A stretch of 64,000 nt of DNA. Source: Paenarthrobacter sp. GOM3. Its GTDB lineage: Bacteria; Actinomycetota; Actinomycetes; Actinomycetales; Micrococcaceae. Shown piece after piece: positions 8,970 to 17,224 of the stretch. The position numbers and the translations under genes are program-made. The notes beneath the pieces were generated by a model that saw only the letters and a program-made list of their open reading frames with translations, ran no database searches and was not told the origin of the DNA. Every line of letters begins with the position of its first letter. The stretch's first letter is position 1. The stretch is taken from the NCBI RefSeq assembly GCF_018215265.2, contig NZ_CP136562.1:186001-250000 (forward strand), written 5' to 3'.

Positions 8970-9979
8970 GCGAGTCGCTTTCCGCGGTCATCTCACCGGG
9001 GGCGGCGCCCGCGGATGAAGGGGGCCGTGCCCGTCCCCAGCCGCTCCCAACTCTCGCAAGCTCGAGTCGGGTCCCTCGCGGCAGTGGGCCCCCCGCGGTG
9101 CCCGCCACGCCGCGGCCCCCTTCATCCGCAGCCGCTTCTCGCCCTGTGCGGGGGCGGTTGGAGTTGGGCGTCAGTGTGCGGGGCGGGCGGTCCGTCGCTG
9201 CTCGGCAGTTCCATGAGGGCGCTTTGCGGGTTTTGCGGGCGCATTACTTGGATCAGAGTGGGCAGGTTTGTTATGTCATGGTCAATCCGGGTGGGGCTTA
9301 TCTGGGGGCGGATCTGTTCCTCATTGACGTGGAGGTCGAGGACGGGGCGGACCTGCTTCTCACTACGCAGTCGGCCACGAAGATTTACCGCACTCCGGGG
9401 TCCTTTGCTGAGCAGCGGATGAACATCAAACTGGGGGAGGGCGCCCGGTTGGAATTGGTGCCCGACCAGTTGATTGCTTACCGCGAGGCCAGCTATCGGC
9501 AGAATTCGCACATTAGCCTCCACCCGTCGTCGAGCCTTGTCATGGCTGAGGTCATCACGCCGGGATGGTCACCGGACGGCGCAGCCTTCAAGTATGAAGA
9601 GGTGCGGCTGCGCAACGAGATCTGGATCGAGGACGACGGCGGCCCCAGGTTGTTGGCGCTCGACAACCTTTTGATCCGCCCGCCTGCCAACGACGTGAGG
9701 GGGATGGGGTTCATGGAGGGCTTCAGCCATTTGGGGTCGTTGGTGGTGGTGGATCCGCGGGTGGATCAGGGGCTTGCTGATGACCTGGCCCACGTAGCGC
9801 GCGACTTTGACGCTTACACGGGGGTTTCCTTGACTCAGGCTCTTGCCGGGAGCACCGGGCTTGTGCTGCGATCGTTGTCGAACAGCACCGAGGAGCTCAA
9901 CAATTTGCTGGGTGCCTGCACCGGCGTTCTGCGCGAGCGTTGGTTCGGCCAGGCGCCTTTGAACCTGAGGAAGTACTGA
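8966..9979 (+). CDS. ureD: Urease accessory protein UreD with unusual N-terminal insertion
   Basis: 337 residues, longer than typical UreD. The conserved core starts near residue 63 ([20 protein letters not shown]) and includes [21 protein letters not shown] and [16 protein letters not shown]. Residues about 12-58 are a low-complexity Pro/Ser/Ala/Gly/Arg stretch with no UreD similarity. They are encoded by a segment bounded by a perfect 17-bp inverted repeat (9011-9027 and 9113-9129). The simplest reading is an in-frame repeat insertion that the protein tolerates. UreD is the scaffold that binds UreF/UreG during nickel loading. The stop overlaps the nickel permease start (ATGA). Confidence 0.95.
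   Translation: MSESLSAVISPGAAPADEGGRARPQPLPTLASSSRVPRGSGPPAVPATPRPPSSAAASRPVRGRLELGVSVRGGRSVAARQFHEGALRVLRAHYLDQSGQVCYVMVNPGGAYLGADLFLIDVEVEDGADLLLTTQSATKIYRTPGSFAEQRMNIKLGEGARLELVPDQLIAYREASYRQNSHISLHPSSSLVMAEVITPGWSPDGAAFKYEEVRLRNEIWIEDDGGPRLLALDNLLIRPPANDVRGMGFMEGFSHLGSLVVVDPRVDQGLADDLAHVARDFDAYTGVSLTQALAGSTGLVLRSLSNSTEELNNLLGACTGVLRERWFGQAPLNLRKY
9011..9129. repeat. Inverted-repeat element inside the ureD 5' region
   Basis: A perfect 17-bp inverted repeat, GCGGATGAAGGGGGCCG at 9011-9027 and CGGCCCCCTTCATCCGC at 9113-9129, encloses 85 bp of very GC-rich sequence. The segment lies between the first about 12 codons and the conserved core of ureD and stays in frame. It looks like a small non-autonomous palindromic repeat rather than an insertion sequence: there is no room for a transposase. 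No second copy was noticed in this window. Confidence 0.7.
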
Positions 9980-11022
9980 TGACCGCGCTGACTGAGTTCG
10001 CCACCATGTACCGGGAGCGGGAGAACCTCTCCCTGCGGACCAGGTTGCTGTTCACGTTTGGTGCGGTGGCCGCATTGCATGCTGCCGGCGTCGTCCTTCT
10101 GCTCGCCGGCGCCGCTGGTGGTGCCCAGCCGCTGGCGCTGGGCCTGGTGATCACCGCCTACGTTGCGGGCGTCAAGCACAGTTACGACTGGGACCATATC
10201 GCCGCAATCGACAACTCAACCCGCAAGTTCGTCGCCCAGCACAAGGACCCCGTGAGCGTGGGTTTCGCGTTCAGCCTGGGCCACAGTTCGGTGGTGGTGC
10301 TGGCCGGGTTGCTGGTGGTAGTGGGTGCCACGCTGGTGGGGCAGTTCATGGAGGACGGCACCACAGGCAATACGGTGCTCGGCTTGATCGGGAGCGGCGT
10401 CTCGGGACTGTTCCTGCTGGCGATGGGCCTCTTTAACGGCTCGGCATTCGTGCGCGCCACCAAGCTGTACAGGGACGTGCAAGCCGGTGGCGAGGTCCGC
10501 CACGAAGACCTCGAAGCGAAAGGCTTCGTAGCCCGGCTCCTGGCCAAACCCCTGTCCAGGGTGGAGCGGCCGCGGAACATTTACGTGATCGGCTTCCTCT
10601 TCGGACTGGGCTTCGATACCGCCACCACCATCGGGCTGCTGGTAATAACCACGACGGCGTCCCTCGCCGGTGTGTCGCCGCTCGCCTTGATGGCGCTGCC
10701 GCTCGCGTTCACCGCAGCCATGACCCTGTGCGATTCCGCCAACGGCGTGGCCATGATGAAAATGTACAAATCCGCGATCAACAATCCGCAACGCAAGCTC
10801 GGCTTCAACGCCCTGATCACAGGCATCTCAGCTGTGTCGGCCCTTTTCATCTCCGTGATCACGCTTGGCGGGTTCGCCAACACCGCTTTTGGGCTGGATG
10901 ACCCGCTGACCTCCTGGCTCGGGGAAGTGGACCTCGGCGACGCGGGCCTGATCCTCGTGGCATTGTTCGCGATGGTGTGGGCTGTGTCCGTGTGGCGCGG
11001 ACGGGTTGCCCGCAGGGGTTAG
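9979..11022 (+). CDS. Nickel/cobalt permease of the HoxN/NixA (NiCoT) family
   Basis: 347 residues, about eight hydrophobic segments. The diagnostic HX4DH motif is in VKHSYDWDHIAAIDN (H67 to H73). Two more family signatures follow: FSLGHSSVVV and FGLGFDTATTIGLL, with DSANGVAMM further on. These residues select Ni2+ or Co2+ in the membrane. Position as the last gene of the urease operon, overlapping ureD by ATGA, indicates nickel supply for urease. It is convergent with the serine hydrolase remnant downstream, and the stop codons overlap. Confidence 0.95.
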   Translation: MTALTEFATMYRERENLSLRTRLLFTFGAVAALHAAGVVLLLAGAAGGAQPLALGLVITAYVAGVKHSYDWDHIAAIDNSTRKFVAQHKDPVSVGFAFSLGHSSVVVLAGLLVVVGATLVGQFMEDGTTGNTVLGLIGSGVSGLFLLAMGLFNGSAFVRATKLYRDVQAGGEVRHEDLEAKGFVARLLAKPLSRVERPRNIYVIGFLFGLGFDTATTIGLLVITTTASLAGVSPLALMALPLAFTAAMTLCDSANGVAMMKMYKSAINNPQRKLGFNALITGISAVSALFISVITLGGFANTAFGLDDPLTSWLGEVDLGDAGLILVALFAMVWAVSVWRGRVARRG

Positions 11023-11994
11023 GAAGCCGCCACTGCGTTGAACAACTCGGTGGTGTCCACGCCGAGGTCCGGGGTGTCCAGGACATTGGTCAGGAACACC
11101 ACGCAGCGATCCTGCTCAGGGAACATCCACCACTCCGTTCCGGACCAGCCAGGATGGCCGTAGATCCCCCGTGCGATCAACTCGGACTCGTTGGCCGGCA
11201 GTTGGAATCCCAATCCGGTGTGGCGAAGGGGCCTGGGCCGGGTGGTGATGTGTGAAAGCTCCGTGGTCCGCGGCCGGCGCATGGCTGCCAGGGTGGCCGG
11301 TTGGACAGCCTTGCCGGAATCCCTGAGTAACTCCGAGCCCAGGTTGAGCAGGTCCGTGGCGGTTCCAAAGAGCCCGGCCCCCGGATGCCGCTGCTCGAAC
11401 ATGGCCCCGGCGTTCAGCCCCGCCGCTTCGGTTCCGTGCACCGTGTGGATTGCAGTCGGTGCTGAAAGTGAGGCCGCTTGCGCCGGTGTCAGCGGCCAAG
11501 GACAGGACCTGCTCCTCAAAAGGACGCCCATCAGCCCACTCGGCCATCGCTGCGGCACCCTCGAAAGCGATGTTGCAGTACTGGACCAGGGATCCGGCGT
11601 AGAAGGTTTGCCCCGCCGAGGTGAGGGCGTCGCGGAGGGGGACTCCGTCGTCGAGCTCCGGGTCGGTGATCCCGGACCGGTGACTCAACAGGTGCTCCAG
11701 CGTCACGGTGTCGGTGCGGCCGGCACCGAAGCCCGGAACCGCCGTCGAGAGTGCGGTGCCCAGCGACAGCTTTCCCATCTCAACCTGGCGCATGATGGCC
11801 AAGGCGCTGATGGGCTTTGAAACCGAGAACAGCGCGAAGTGGTGGTCGGCTGTGGCTTGCCGCCCGCCGTCGGACCCGAAAGCCACGACGTCCTCGATCC
11901 CGCTGCTGGAAGCAATCCCCAGAACCCCCACAGGCACGCGCCCGAGGTCTACCTGCTTACGCGCCCACTCAACTGACGCCCCTGTATTCACCAT
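11019..11994 (-). pseudogene. Frameshifted serine hydrolase (beta-lactamase/class C-like)
   Basis: Two overlapping frames together make one beta-lactamase-family protein. The first frame (from ATG 11994) carries the SxxK nucleophile motif FSVSKPISALA, LLSHRSGITD, and the Y-x-N motif in VQYCNIAFEG. It runs out of homology near DCNPHGAR at about 11450. The second frame, offset by one base, then continues HTVHGTEAAGLNAGAMFEQ through GLFGTATDLLNLG and IYGHPGWSGTEWWMFP to the stop at 11019. The join needs one single-base change around 11435-11475. Either a real inactivating frameshift or a sequencing error is possible. The stop overlaps the nickel permease stop. Confidence 0.7.
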
Positions 11995-12022
11995 GACTCG
12001 AAACTATCGCAGGGATCACAGC

Positions 12023-12110
12023 AAAAAACTTTTCGCCGCGTGTAACCACGGCGGCCGGGCCGGAAACTAAACAAGTATCCTGCAGGTCCGGGTTCTATTT
12101 TTCAGGGGGA
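12023..12110 (+). promoter_or_regulatory. Probable promoter and ribosome binding site region of the ECF sigma operon
   Basis: The segment AAAAAACTTTTC-G-CCGCGT (12023-12041) followed by GTAACC is shared in part with the leader at 47430-47454 (AAAAAACTTTTTC...CCGCGT), which also precedes a sigma-factor-linked gene. GTAACC resembles the AAC-containing -35 elements of ECF promoters. CAGGGGGA at 12103-12110 is a strong ribosome binding site for the GTG start at 12114. Promoter assignment is inference. Confidence 0.4.
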
Positions 12111-12113
12111 ATC

Positions 12114-12623
12114 GTGCTTTCCGAGCGCGAATTGGCATTCATCGCCATTCACAAAGACAGCTATCCATCCGTCTACAAGTTCGTTTGCCGACGCGTTGAA
12201 TCGGCGCATGTGGCGGAGGAAATAGCAGCGGACGTATTCCGTGTCGTGTGGCAGAAATGGGTGGACGACTCACGCCCGGACCTCGCCTATTTGTTGACCA
12301 TTGCCCGCAACCTGGTGGGCAATGCGTACCGCAGCCGCGACAGGCGGCAGGCGCTGCAGGAGAAATTGCGCACGACGGCGGTGCAGCGGTTTGGCGGCGA
12401 CTCGGAAAACGTCGCGGTACAGGAAGCGATGGAACGCCTCCGGGAGAAGGACCGCGACATCCTGCAGCTGGCCTATTGGGACGGTCTGGGGATCGCCGAC
12501 ATCGCCACAATGCTGCAATGCAGTGAATCAGCAGCGAAAGTCCGTCTCCACCGGGCACGCGCGGCCTTCCGGAAGCAGATGCCTGCAGGGGCCGACTCGA
12601 CTACAGAGAAGATGGGGGTCTGA
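12114..12623 (+). CDS. ECF-type RNA polymerase sigma factor
   Basis: 169 residues. Region 2 spans about residues 15-75 (YPSVYKFVCRRVESAHVAEEIAADVFRVVWQKW, then AYLLTIARNLVGNAYRSRDRR). Region 4 spans about 105-155 (LREKDRDILQLAYWDGLGIADIATMLQCSESAAKVRLHRARAAFRKQM) with a standard HTH. Regions 1 and 3 are absent, as in ECF sigmas. The start is GTG at 12114, chosen for the upstream CAGGGGGA. The next gene follows after 5 bp and encodes a single-span membrane protein, the usual place for an anti-sigma factor. Confidence 0.92.
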   Translation: MLSERELAFIAIHKDSYPSVYKFVCRRVESAHVAEEIAADVFRVVWQKWVDDSRPDLAYLLTIARNLVGNAYRSRDRRQALQEKLRTTAVQRFGGDSENVAVQEAMERLREKDRDILQLAYWDGLGIADIATMLQCSESAAKVRLHRARAAFRKQMPAGADSTTEKMGV

Positions 12624-12628
12624 AGACA

Positions 12629-13657
12629 ATGGATCCGATCAAGAACCAGATTTCAGCTATCGACCCGCTCACTATCGATCCAGTGACGGAACCGAACGGC
12701 GAAGAAGCCCTGCACAAGATCCTGTCGGGATCCACGGTGTACAGCGACAGCCGTCCACTGGCCGGGGTGACGTCCCTGGAAGGCCGACGGCGGCGCAAAG
12801 CGCAGATCGCCGGCGGACTGTTGCTCGGCGCAGCCGCTGTCACCGCCGGGGTGCTTGTCGCGGCGAACTTCGGGACCGTGACCTCAACCCCGGCGCCCGC
12901 GAACACGGTGACGTCCACCGAAGCGACCCCCACGCCCAGTGCGTCCGTAACGCCGACTCCGACGGACACCCCGTCCGCAACGCCCACGGCAAGCCCGGCT
13001 CCCACAACCACCCAGGCCCCGACACCTACAGTGCCTGCTGCGCCGACCACCGCGCCGGTGGTCCCGCCGGTGCAGGTTCCCACCAGCCAGACCTTCACCT
13101 TCCCGGACGGGCACCTGTCCTTTAATTACCCGGTTGGCTGGAGCGTCCGGGCGGAACAGGGGCCCTTCGATCCACCCGGGACCGCGGAAGCCTCACGCAT
13201 TGTGACTGTTTTCGATGCCGCGGGGGCCGAGGTAGCGCGCGTGTTCAACGGAAATTACGCGGATGGGACGGGCGGCTGGGTGAAGCGAACCGTCTACGAT
13301 CGCGCCACAGTACCCGGAGTGGTGTCCACAACCTCAGCCAGTGATCCCGTGCAGTTCGGTTTCTTTGCCCATCAGGCGGCCATGATGGTTCACCCAGGAG
13401 AAACGCCTTCGACCACAGAGCTGGATCAGACGCCCACGTACGTTATGGATGTCCGCCTGGCCTCAGAGATGCAATCCGGGGAAACGGGCTCAGGTATCAA
13501 TCAGATCCGCGTGCCCAACGGGATCATGAGCGCTTACGCTGTGTTCGATCCCGCCAAGCAGCCGGCCTTCGCCACTCCGGAGGCGGCCAAAGCCTGGATG
13601 AAGACCACGCAGTACGCGCAGCTGAAGGCAATGTTCCTGAGCCTGAAGTACCAGTAG
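12629..13657 (+). CDS. Single-span membrane protein with extracytoplasmic domain, putative anti-sigma partner
   Basis: 342 residues. A short cytoplasmic N-terminus (about 1-58) ends in RRRRKAQ. It is followed by a transmembrane helix (about 60-85, IAGGLLLGAAAVTAGVLVAA), then a long Thr/Pro/Ser-rich linker (about 90-150), then a folded outer domain (TFPDGHLSFNYPVGWSV to the end). The cytoplasmic part resembles the start of other actinobacterial anti-sigma-like proteins (PLTIDPVTEP...LHKILSG) but shows no zinc-finger cysteines. Role as regulator of the upstream ECF sigma factor is inferred from the operon and topology only. Confidence 0.8.
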   Translation: MDPIKNQISAIDPLTIDPVTEPNGEEALHKILSGSTVYSDSRPLAGVTSLEGRRRRKAQIAGGLLLGAAAVTAGVLVAANFGTVTSTPAPANTVTSTEATPTPSASVTPTPTDTPSATPTASPAPTTTQAPTPTVPAAPTTAPVVPPVQVPTSQTFTFPDGHLSFNYPVGWSVRAEQGPFDPPGTAEASRIVTVFDAAGAEVARVFNGNYADGTGGWVKRTVYDRATVPGVVSTTSASDPVQFGFFAHQAAMMVHPGETPSTTELDQTPTYVMDVRLASEMQSGETGSGINQIRVPNGIMSAYAVFDPAKQPAFATPEAAKAWMKTTQYAQLKAMFLSLKYQ

Positions 13658-13672
13658 CGGGGGCCCAAGAAT

Positions 13673-13691
13673 GGGGCCCAGAGCGGGCCCC
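13673..13691 (+). terminator. Possible hairpin terminator after the ECF operon
   Basis: GGGGCCC (13673-13679), loop AGAGC, GGGCCCC (13685-13691), 16 bp after the stop codon. The stem is perfect but no T-run follows, so this is a weak terminator call. The adjacent 13692-13819 stretch holds no gene. Confidence 0.4.
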
Positions 13692-13819
13692 TGTGCAAAA
13701 GCACTGTGCAGCCGCAGAACGTTATTCATTTGTCCATAACGATCGTCGCTTGAGTTTCATAGGGTTGAGGAGATCTGCTTCACAAAATCCCCCGAACTAC
13801 CCAAGGATGAGTTTCAACG

Positions 13820-14017
13820 ATGAAGAGCATCGCCCTCCTGCGCGAACGAGCCACCCGCGTCATGCCTACCGGTTCCCACTGCCCGGCGTCGGGCTTGTGG
13901 AGCCCGGAATCTGACCCGGACGCAGTCCAGGTCTTCGCAGAAGGCAGTGTTCTTCCGGCCTACGAGGGGATGCCCACGGTTTGGCGGCGGCGCTCCACGG
14001 CTGAAGTACCGGCATGA
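13820..14017 (+). CDS. Small hypothetical protein (65 aa)
   Basis: Starts at ATG 13820 behind an AAGGATGAG ribosome binding site. It contains MPTGSHCPASGLWSPES and a second-half motif EGSVLPAYEGMPTVW. The Gly/Pro-bounded CP-x-G-x-W pattern resembles short stress or YjzC-like proteins with a small beta fold, but the match is weak. It overlaps the next small gene by 4 bp (ATGA), which supports both as real. Function is unknown. Confidence 0.6.
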   Translation: MKSIALLRERATRVMPTGSHCPASGLWSPESDPDAVQVFAEGSVLPAYEGMPTVWRRRSTAEVPA

Positions 14018-14244
14018 CCAGCACCATCCTGAACAGGCCTGCCGATTACCGCCATGTGCCGTCGGCGGAGTGGTCGGAGCTCAGCGCCGGTGATCCTGTG
14101 TGGATTTACGATGTTGCGTGGGGCGCCGGGGTAGGTCGAGTCGACGACGTTTCCAAGCACCAGGAGTTGCTATGGGTCGTCCTCGAACCGACGGGCCGCA
14201 AGCTGATCTGCGGTACCGACGACGTTCAAGTCTGGTCCGCCTGA
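14014..14244 (+). CDS. Small hypothetical protein, possible SH3-like fold (76 aa)
   Basis: ATG at 14014 overlaps the stop of the preceding small gene. It contains the strand-rich sequence LSAGDPVWIYDVAWGAGVGRVDD, then ELLWVVLEPTGRKLICGTDDVQVW. The spacing AG-x-x-V ... G-x-V ... EL-x-W ... TG-R-x-L resembles the core of the protein at 1405-1779, suggesting a shared small barrel fold. It is followed 5 bp later by a long hairpin. No catalytic motif; function unknown. Confidence 0.6.
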   Translation: MTSTILNRPADYRHVPSAEWSELSAGDPVWIYDVAWGAGVGRVDDVSKHQELLWVVLEPTGRKLICGTDDVQVWSA

Positions 14245-14249
14245 AAACT

Positions 14250-14312
14250 CGCCGAGATGGCACATGATGACAATTTCTGAGCGGATGATTGTCATCAAGT
14301 GCCATCTCGGCG
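14250..14312. terminator. Long bidirectional hairpin between convergent genes
   Basis: The outer stem CGCCGAGATGGCAC (14250-14263) pairs with GTGCCATCTCGGCG (14299-14312). The inner stem TGATGACAAT pairs with ATTGTCATCA after one bulged base on each side. The loop is about 13 nt. It lies between the stops of the small gene at 14244 and the lactonase at 14317, so it can terminate both. Confidence 0.85.
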
Positions 14313-14316
14313 TCAG

Positions 14317-15360
14317 TTAAACCGCCAGGACAAGGACGCTGGGAGAACCCGTCTCCACTCTGCCCACAGGCCCCTCCAACAGTCCCGTTTCCGGGTCCAG
14401 CCTGAAGCTTACGACGTCGTCGGAACCTTCGTTCGCGACGTACAGCCAGCCTTCGCGGACCAAGTGGTGGCGCGGCCAGTCGCCACCACACGGTACGTCC
14501 GCAAGGGGTTCGATTTCAGCGCCGTCCGCCGATACCTTCAGCACGCAGATGCGGTTGGTTCCGCGGACACCCACGTAGGCGAAGCGGCCGTCCGGAGACA
14601 GGGCGATTTCCGCTCCCGCGTCGCCCTTCTGTGCGCCGTTGGTGCTTGCCGGAACCATCGCCGTCAGCTCGTACGTGCCGTCCGGTTGCATACGGACCGC
14701 GGCCACCTCCACCGAATACTCCGTGTCCACCAACACTGTGCCACTGTGGTGGCGGGCCATATGCCGGGGGCCCGAACCCTGGGGCAGGATCACCTGATGG
14801 TCGATCACCAGTCCCTCACCCGCCGCGTACTTCCAGATGCGCACCAGGTCATGCCCCAGGTCCGTGGTCATCACCCGGCCGTCGGGCAGCATCAGGCTTG
14901 AATGCGCACGGCTCGGACGGGCCTGGTCCGGGGACGTTGCCGTGTGGGGGTCGACGGCGGCTTCCGCGCTGGTGCGCGAGGTGATGGCGCCGTCGTCGTC
15001 CAGTTCGTAGAGAATGACCTGGCCGTCGCCCCAGCAGGTGGCCACGATGAAGCGGCCCTGCGGATCCGCCGCGACGTGGCACGTGGCCTCGCCTGCGGGC
15101 CACGGTTCCCCAAAAGCCTCCAGCTCGGCGGCACCAGTCCGCCGGTAGGCCCGCACCGTTTTGCCCTCCTCCGCCACGGCATAGATCACGGGAAGCGTGG
15201 GGTGCAGGGCAAGGAATGACGGCGAGTTTGCCTCGATGGCCAAGCCGACCGAGGTGAGTTGGCCACTGTCATCGGCGGAAAGGGCCGCGATGCCCTTGCC
15301 GTTTCCGTTCCTGTCGGCGGTGTAAGAGCCGGTCCAGATGAGTGTTTCCGCTGTTTCCAT
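14317..15360 (-). CDS. Lactonase family protein (6-phosphogluconolactonase/3-carboxymuconate cyclase-like beta-propeller)
   Basis: 347 residues. Propeller blade motifs recur: LIWTGSYTADRNGNGKGI, PSFLALHPTLPVIYAVAE, CHVAADPQGRFIVATCWGDG, GSGPRHMARHHSGTVLVDTE and IALSPDGRFAYVGVRGTN. This is the Lactonase (PF10282-type) seven-bladed propeller. Members hydrolyse 6-phosphogluconolactone or other lactones in the cytoplasm. The substrate is not fixed by sequence. It is the last gene of an operon that reads leftward from 19045, 2 bp after the aldo-keto reductase gene. Confidence 0.88.
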   Translation of the reverse strand: METAETLIWTGSYTADRNGNGKGIAALSADDSGQLTSVGLAIEANSPSFLALHPTLPVIYAVAEEGKTVRAYRRTGAAELEAFGEPWPAGEATCHVAADPQGRFIVATCWGDGQVILYELDDDGAITSRTSAEAAVDPHTATSPDQARPSRAHSSLMLPDGRVMTTDLGHDLVRIWKYAAGEGLVIDHQVILPQGSGPRHMARHHSGTVLVDTEYSVEVAAVRMQPDGTYELTAMVPASTNGAQKGDAGAEIALSPDGRFAYVGVRGTNRICVLKVSADGAEIEPLADVPCGGDWPRHHLVREGWLYVANEGSDDVVSFRLDPETGLLEGPVGRVETGSPSVLVLAV

Positions 15361-15362
15361 GG

Positions 15363-16193
15363 TCAGTGCCCCTGAACGTCTGAGTCGACGCCCGCGTCCG
15401 GGCCGGCGTCGAGCGTTTGCAATCTGGTGAGGTCGTCGTGATCCAGTTCGAAATCGAACACGTCCAGGTTCTCCTTCATCCGTTCCGGGTTGGCGGTCTT
15501 GGGGATGGCAACCAGGCCCTGTTGCACGTGCCAGCGGAGCACAACCTGGCCCGGCGTCTTTCCGTGCTTTTCACCAACGGCAGCCAGGACCGGGGCGTTC
15601 AACAACTCGCTGCTGGCGCCCAGTGGGCTGTAGGACTCGGTGATGATGCCGTTCCGTTCGTTGAAAGCCCGGGCAGCAGGCCGGGGAATCGAGGGACTGA
15701 CCTGGATCTGGTTCACTGCAGGAATCACGTCCGTTTCCCGCAAAAGGCGGTCCAGGTGCGCGGGTTTGAAGTTGGAAACGCCGATGGAGCGAGCCTTTCC
15801 GGAGGCCTGCAATTCCTCGAAGGTCTTCCATGTGGAGACGAACTCGTCGCGGCGGGGGAGCGGCCAGTGGATGAGGAGCAGGTCCACGTAGTCCAATCCC
15901 AAGCGCTCCAATGAGCCGTCGAGTCCAGCAGCGGCCTTGCCGGAGCCCTGGAATTCTCCGTCCAGCTTGGTGGTGATGAAAAGTTCCTCCCGGCCCACCC
16001 CGCAGGCCCGGATGCCGTTGCCCACGCCCTTCTCGTTGCCGTACTTCACGGCAGTATCGATGTGCCGATACCCGCGGGATACGGCCTCCACAACGGCATC
16101 AGCCACCTGCGCGTCGTTCAGGGGCCACGTGCCCAAACCCAGTTGCGGAATCTTGTTACCGTCGTTGAGCTCGATGAGTGGGGCTAGTGTCAT
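15363..16193 (-). CDS. Aldo/keto reductase (2,5-diketo-D-gluconate reductase-like)
   Basis: 276 residues. The catalytic tetrad is visible: Asp and Tyr in RHIDTAVKYGNE, Lys in FITTKLD, and His in LLIHWPLP. The NADPH-binding end has VAIPKTANPERMKENLDVF. This is an AKR of the 3/5 type that reduces sugar ketones or small carbonyls. The start overlaps the upstream epimerase stop by 4 bp. It is about 35-40% similar by eye to the AKR at 18224-19045, so the two may be old duplicates. Confidence 0.93.
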   Translation of the reverse strand: MTLAPLIELNDGNKIPQLGLGTWPLNDAQVADAVVEAVSRGYRHIDTAVKYGNEKGVGNGIRACGVGREELFITTKLDGEFQGSGKAAAGLDGSLERLGLDYVDLLLIHWPLPRRDEFVSTWKTFEELQASGKARSIGVSNFKPAHLDRLLRETDVIPAVNQIQVSPSIPRPAARAFNERNGIITESYSPLGASSELLNAPVLAAVGEKHGKTPGQVVLRWHVQQGLVAIPKTANPERMKENLDVFDFELDHDDLTRLQTLDAGPDAGVDSDVQGH

Positions 16194-17224
16194 GGCCGTA
16201 AGTTCCTTTCATAAAGCCGGTCGCTGAGCTCCATATAGTCTTCCTTCACCACTTGCAGCTCAGGATGCTGATCATGCCACGCCACGATTTCCCTGGCACC
16301 GTCCGCAAAGGGAATGGTTGCCCGATAATCCGGGACGAGTGCCTTGATCTTGGAGTTGTCGAAAACTACTGAGTGGGAGCGGTCGCCAAGCAGGTTGGGT
16401 CCGAGCTCCGGGCTGTGGGCGGCTATGGTTTCGGACGCTACGTGGAAAAGCTCGGGCTCCGGAACGCCGGCCGCGCGCGCGAACAAGCGGTAGATCTGGT
16501 TCCACGGCAGGTACTCGTCCGAGGTGATCGTGTAGCTTTCGCCAACAGCCTGTGGCCGTCCAAGGAGTCCGACAAACGCCTTGGCGAAATCGCGGCTGTG
16601 GGTCAGCGTCCATAGCGATGTTCCATCCCCATGCACCATGACCGGCATACCCGCGCGCATCCGGTGGATGTCCGTCCAACCACCAACCATGGCAATCTTG
16701 GTCCGGTCATACGTATGCGAAGGCCGCACCACCGTCAGCGGGAAGTCCTGCTCCCGGTACGCCTCAAACAGCACTTCCTCGCACGCGATCTTGTCCCTCG
16801 AGTACTGCCAGAACGGGTTCTTCAGAGGGGTCGACTCCCTGATGGGAAGCGTCGTTGGAGGCTTCTGGTACGCCGAAGCGGAACTGATGAACACGTACTG
16901 CCCCGTCCGCCCGCGGAACATCTCCAAGCCGGCCAGCGCCTGATCTGGGGTGAAGGAGATGAAGTCCGCTACGGCGTCGAACTCCCTTCCCTGAAGTACC
17001 TCACGCACAGCTTGGGGATCGCGGATGTCGGCATGGAGCACTTCTGCGCCATCAGGAACCGGCCGCCCGGCTGACCGTCCCCGGTTGAGGACGGTCAGCC
17101 GGTGGCCCAGTGCGACGACGCGTTCAGCCGCCGCCGCACTGATGACCCCGGTCCCGCCGATGAACAGGATGTTCCGCGGCGAGACGGTGTCGGTTCCGAG
17201 GCCGTCGGGTGGGAGGGTGCTCAC
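16190..17224 (-). CDS. NAD-dependent epimerase/reductase (extended SDR)
   Basis: 344 residues. The Rossmann motif ILFIGGTGVISAAAAERVV is at residues 19-37. FISSASAYQ and the active-site Y-x3-K in FWQYSRDK mark an extended SDR of the NAD-epimerase group. VVRPSHTYDRTK and VVHGDGTSLWTLTHSRDFA-like segments (here MPVMVHGDGTSLW) are typical of nucleotide-sugar or mycothiol-linked epimerase relatives. The product is not defined. It overlaps both neighbours by 4 bp (ATGA), so it is firmly within the AKR operon. Confidence 0.88.
   Translation of the reverse strand: MSTLPPDGLGTDTVSPRNILFIGGTGVISAAAAERVVALGHRLTVLNRGRSAGRPVPDGAEVLHADIRDPQAVREVLQGREFDAVADFISFTPDQALAGLEMFRGRTGQYVFISSASAYQKPPTTLPIRESTPLKNPFWQYSRDKIACEEVLFEAYREQDFPLTVVRPSHTYDRTKIAMVGGWTDIHRMRAGMPVMVHGDGTSLWTLTHSRDFAKAFVGLLGRPQAVGESYTITSDEYLPWNQIYRLFARAAGVPEPELFHVASETIAAHSPELGPNLLGDRSHSVVFDNSKIKALVPDYRATIPFADGAREIVAWHDQHPELQVVKEDYMELSDRLYERNLRP

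Noticed and set aside
9011..9129. Insertion sequence
   Set aside because: The 119-bp unit has no transposase and no clear target duplication; described as a palindromic repeat instead.
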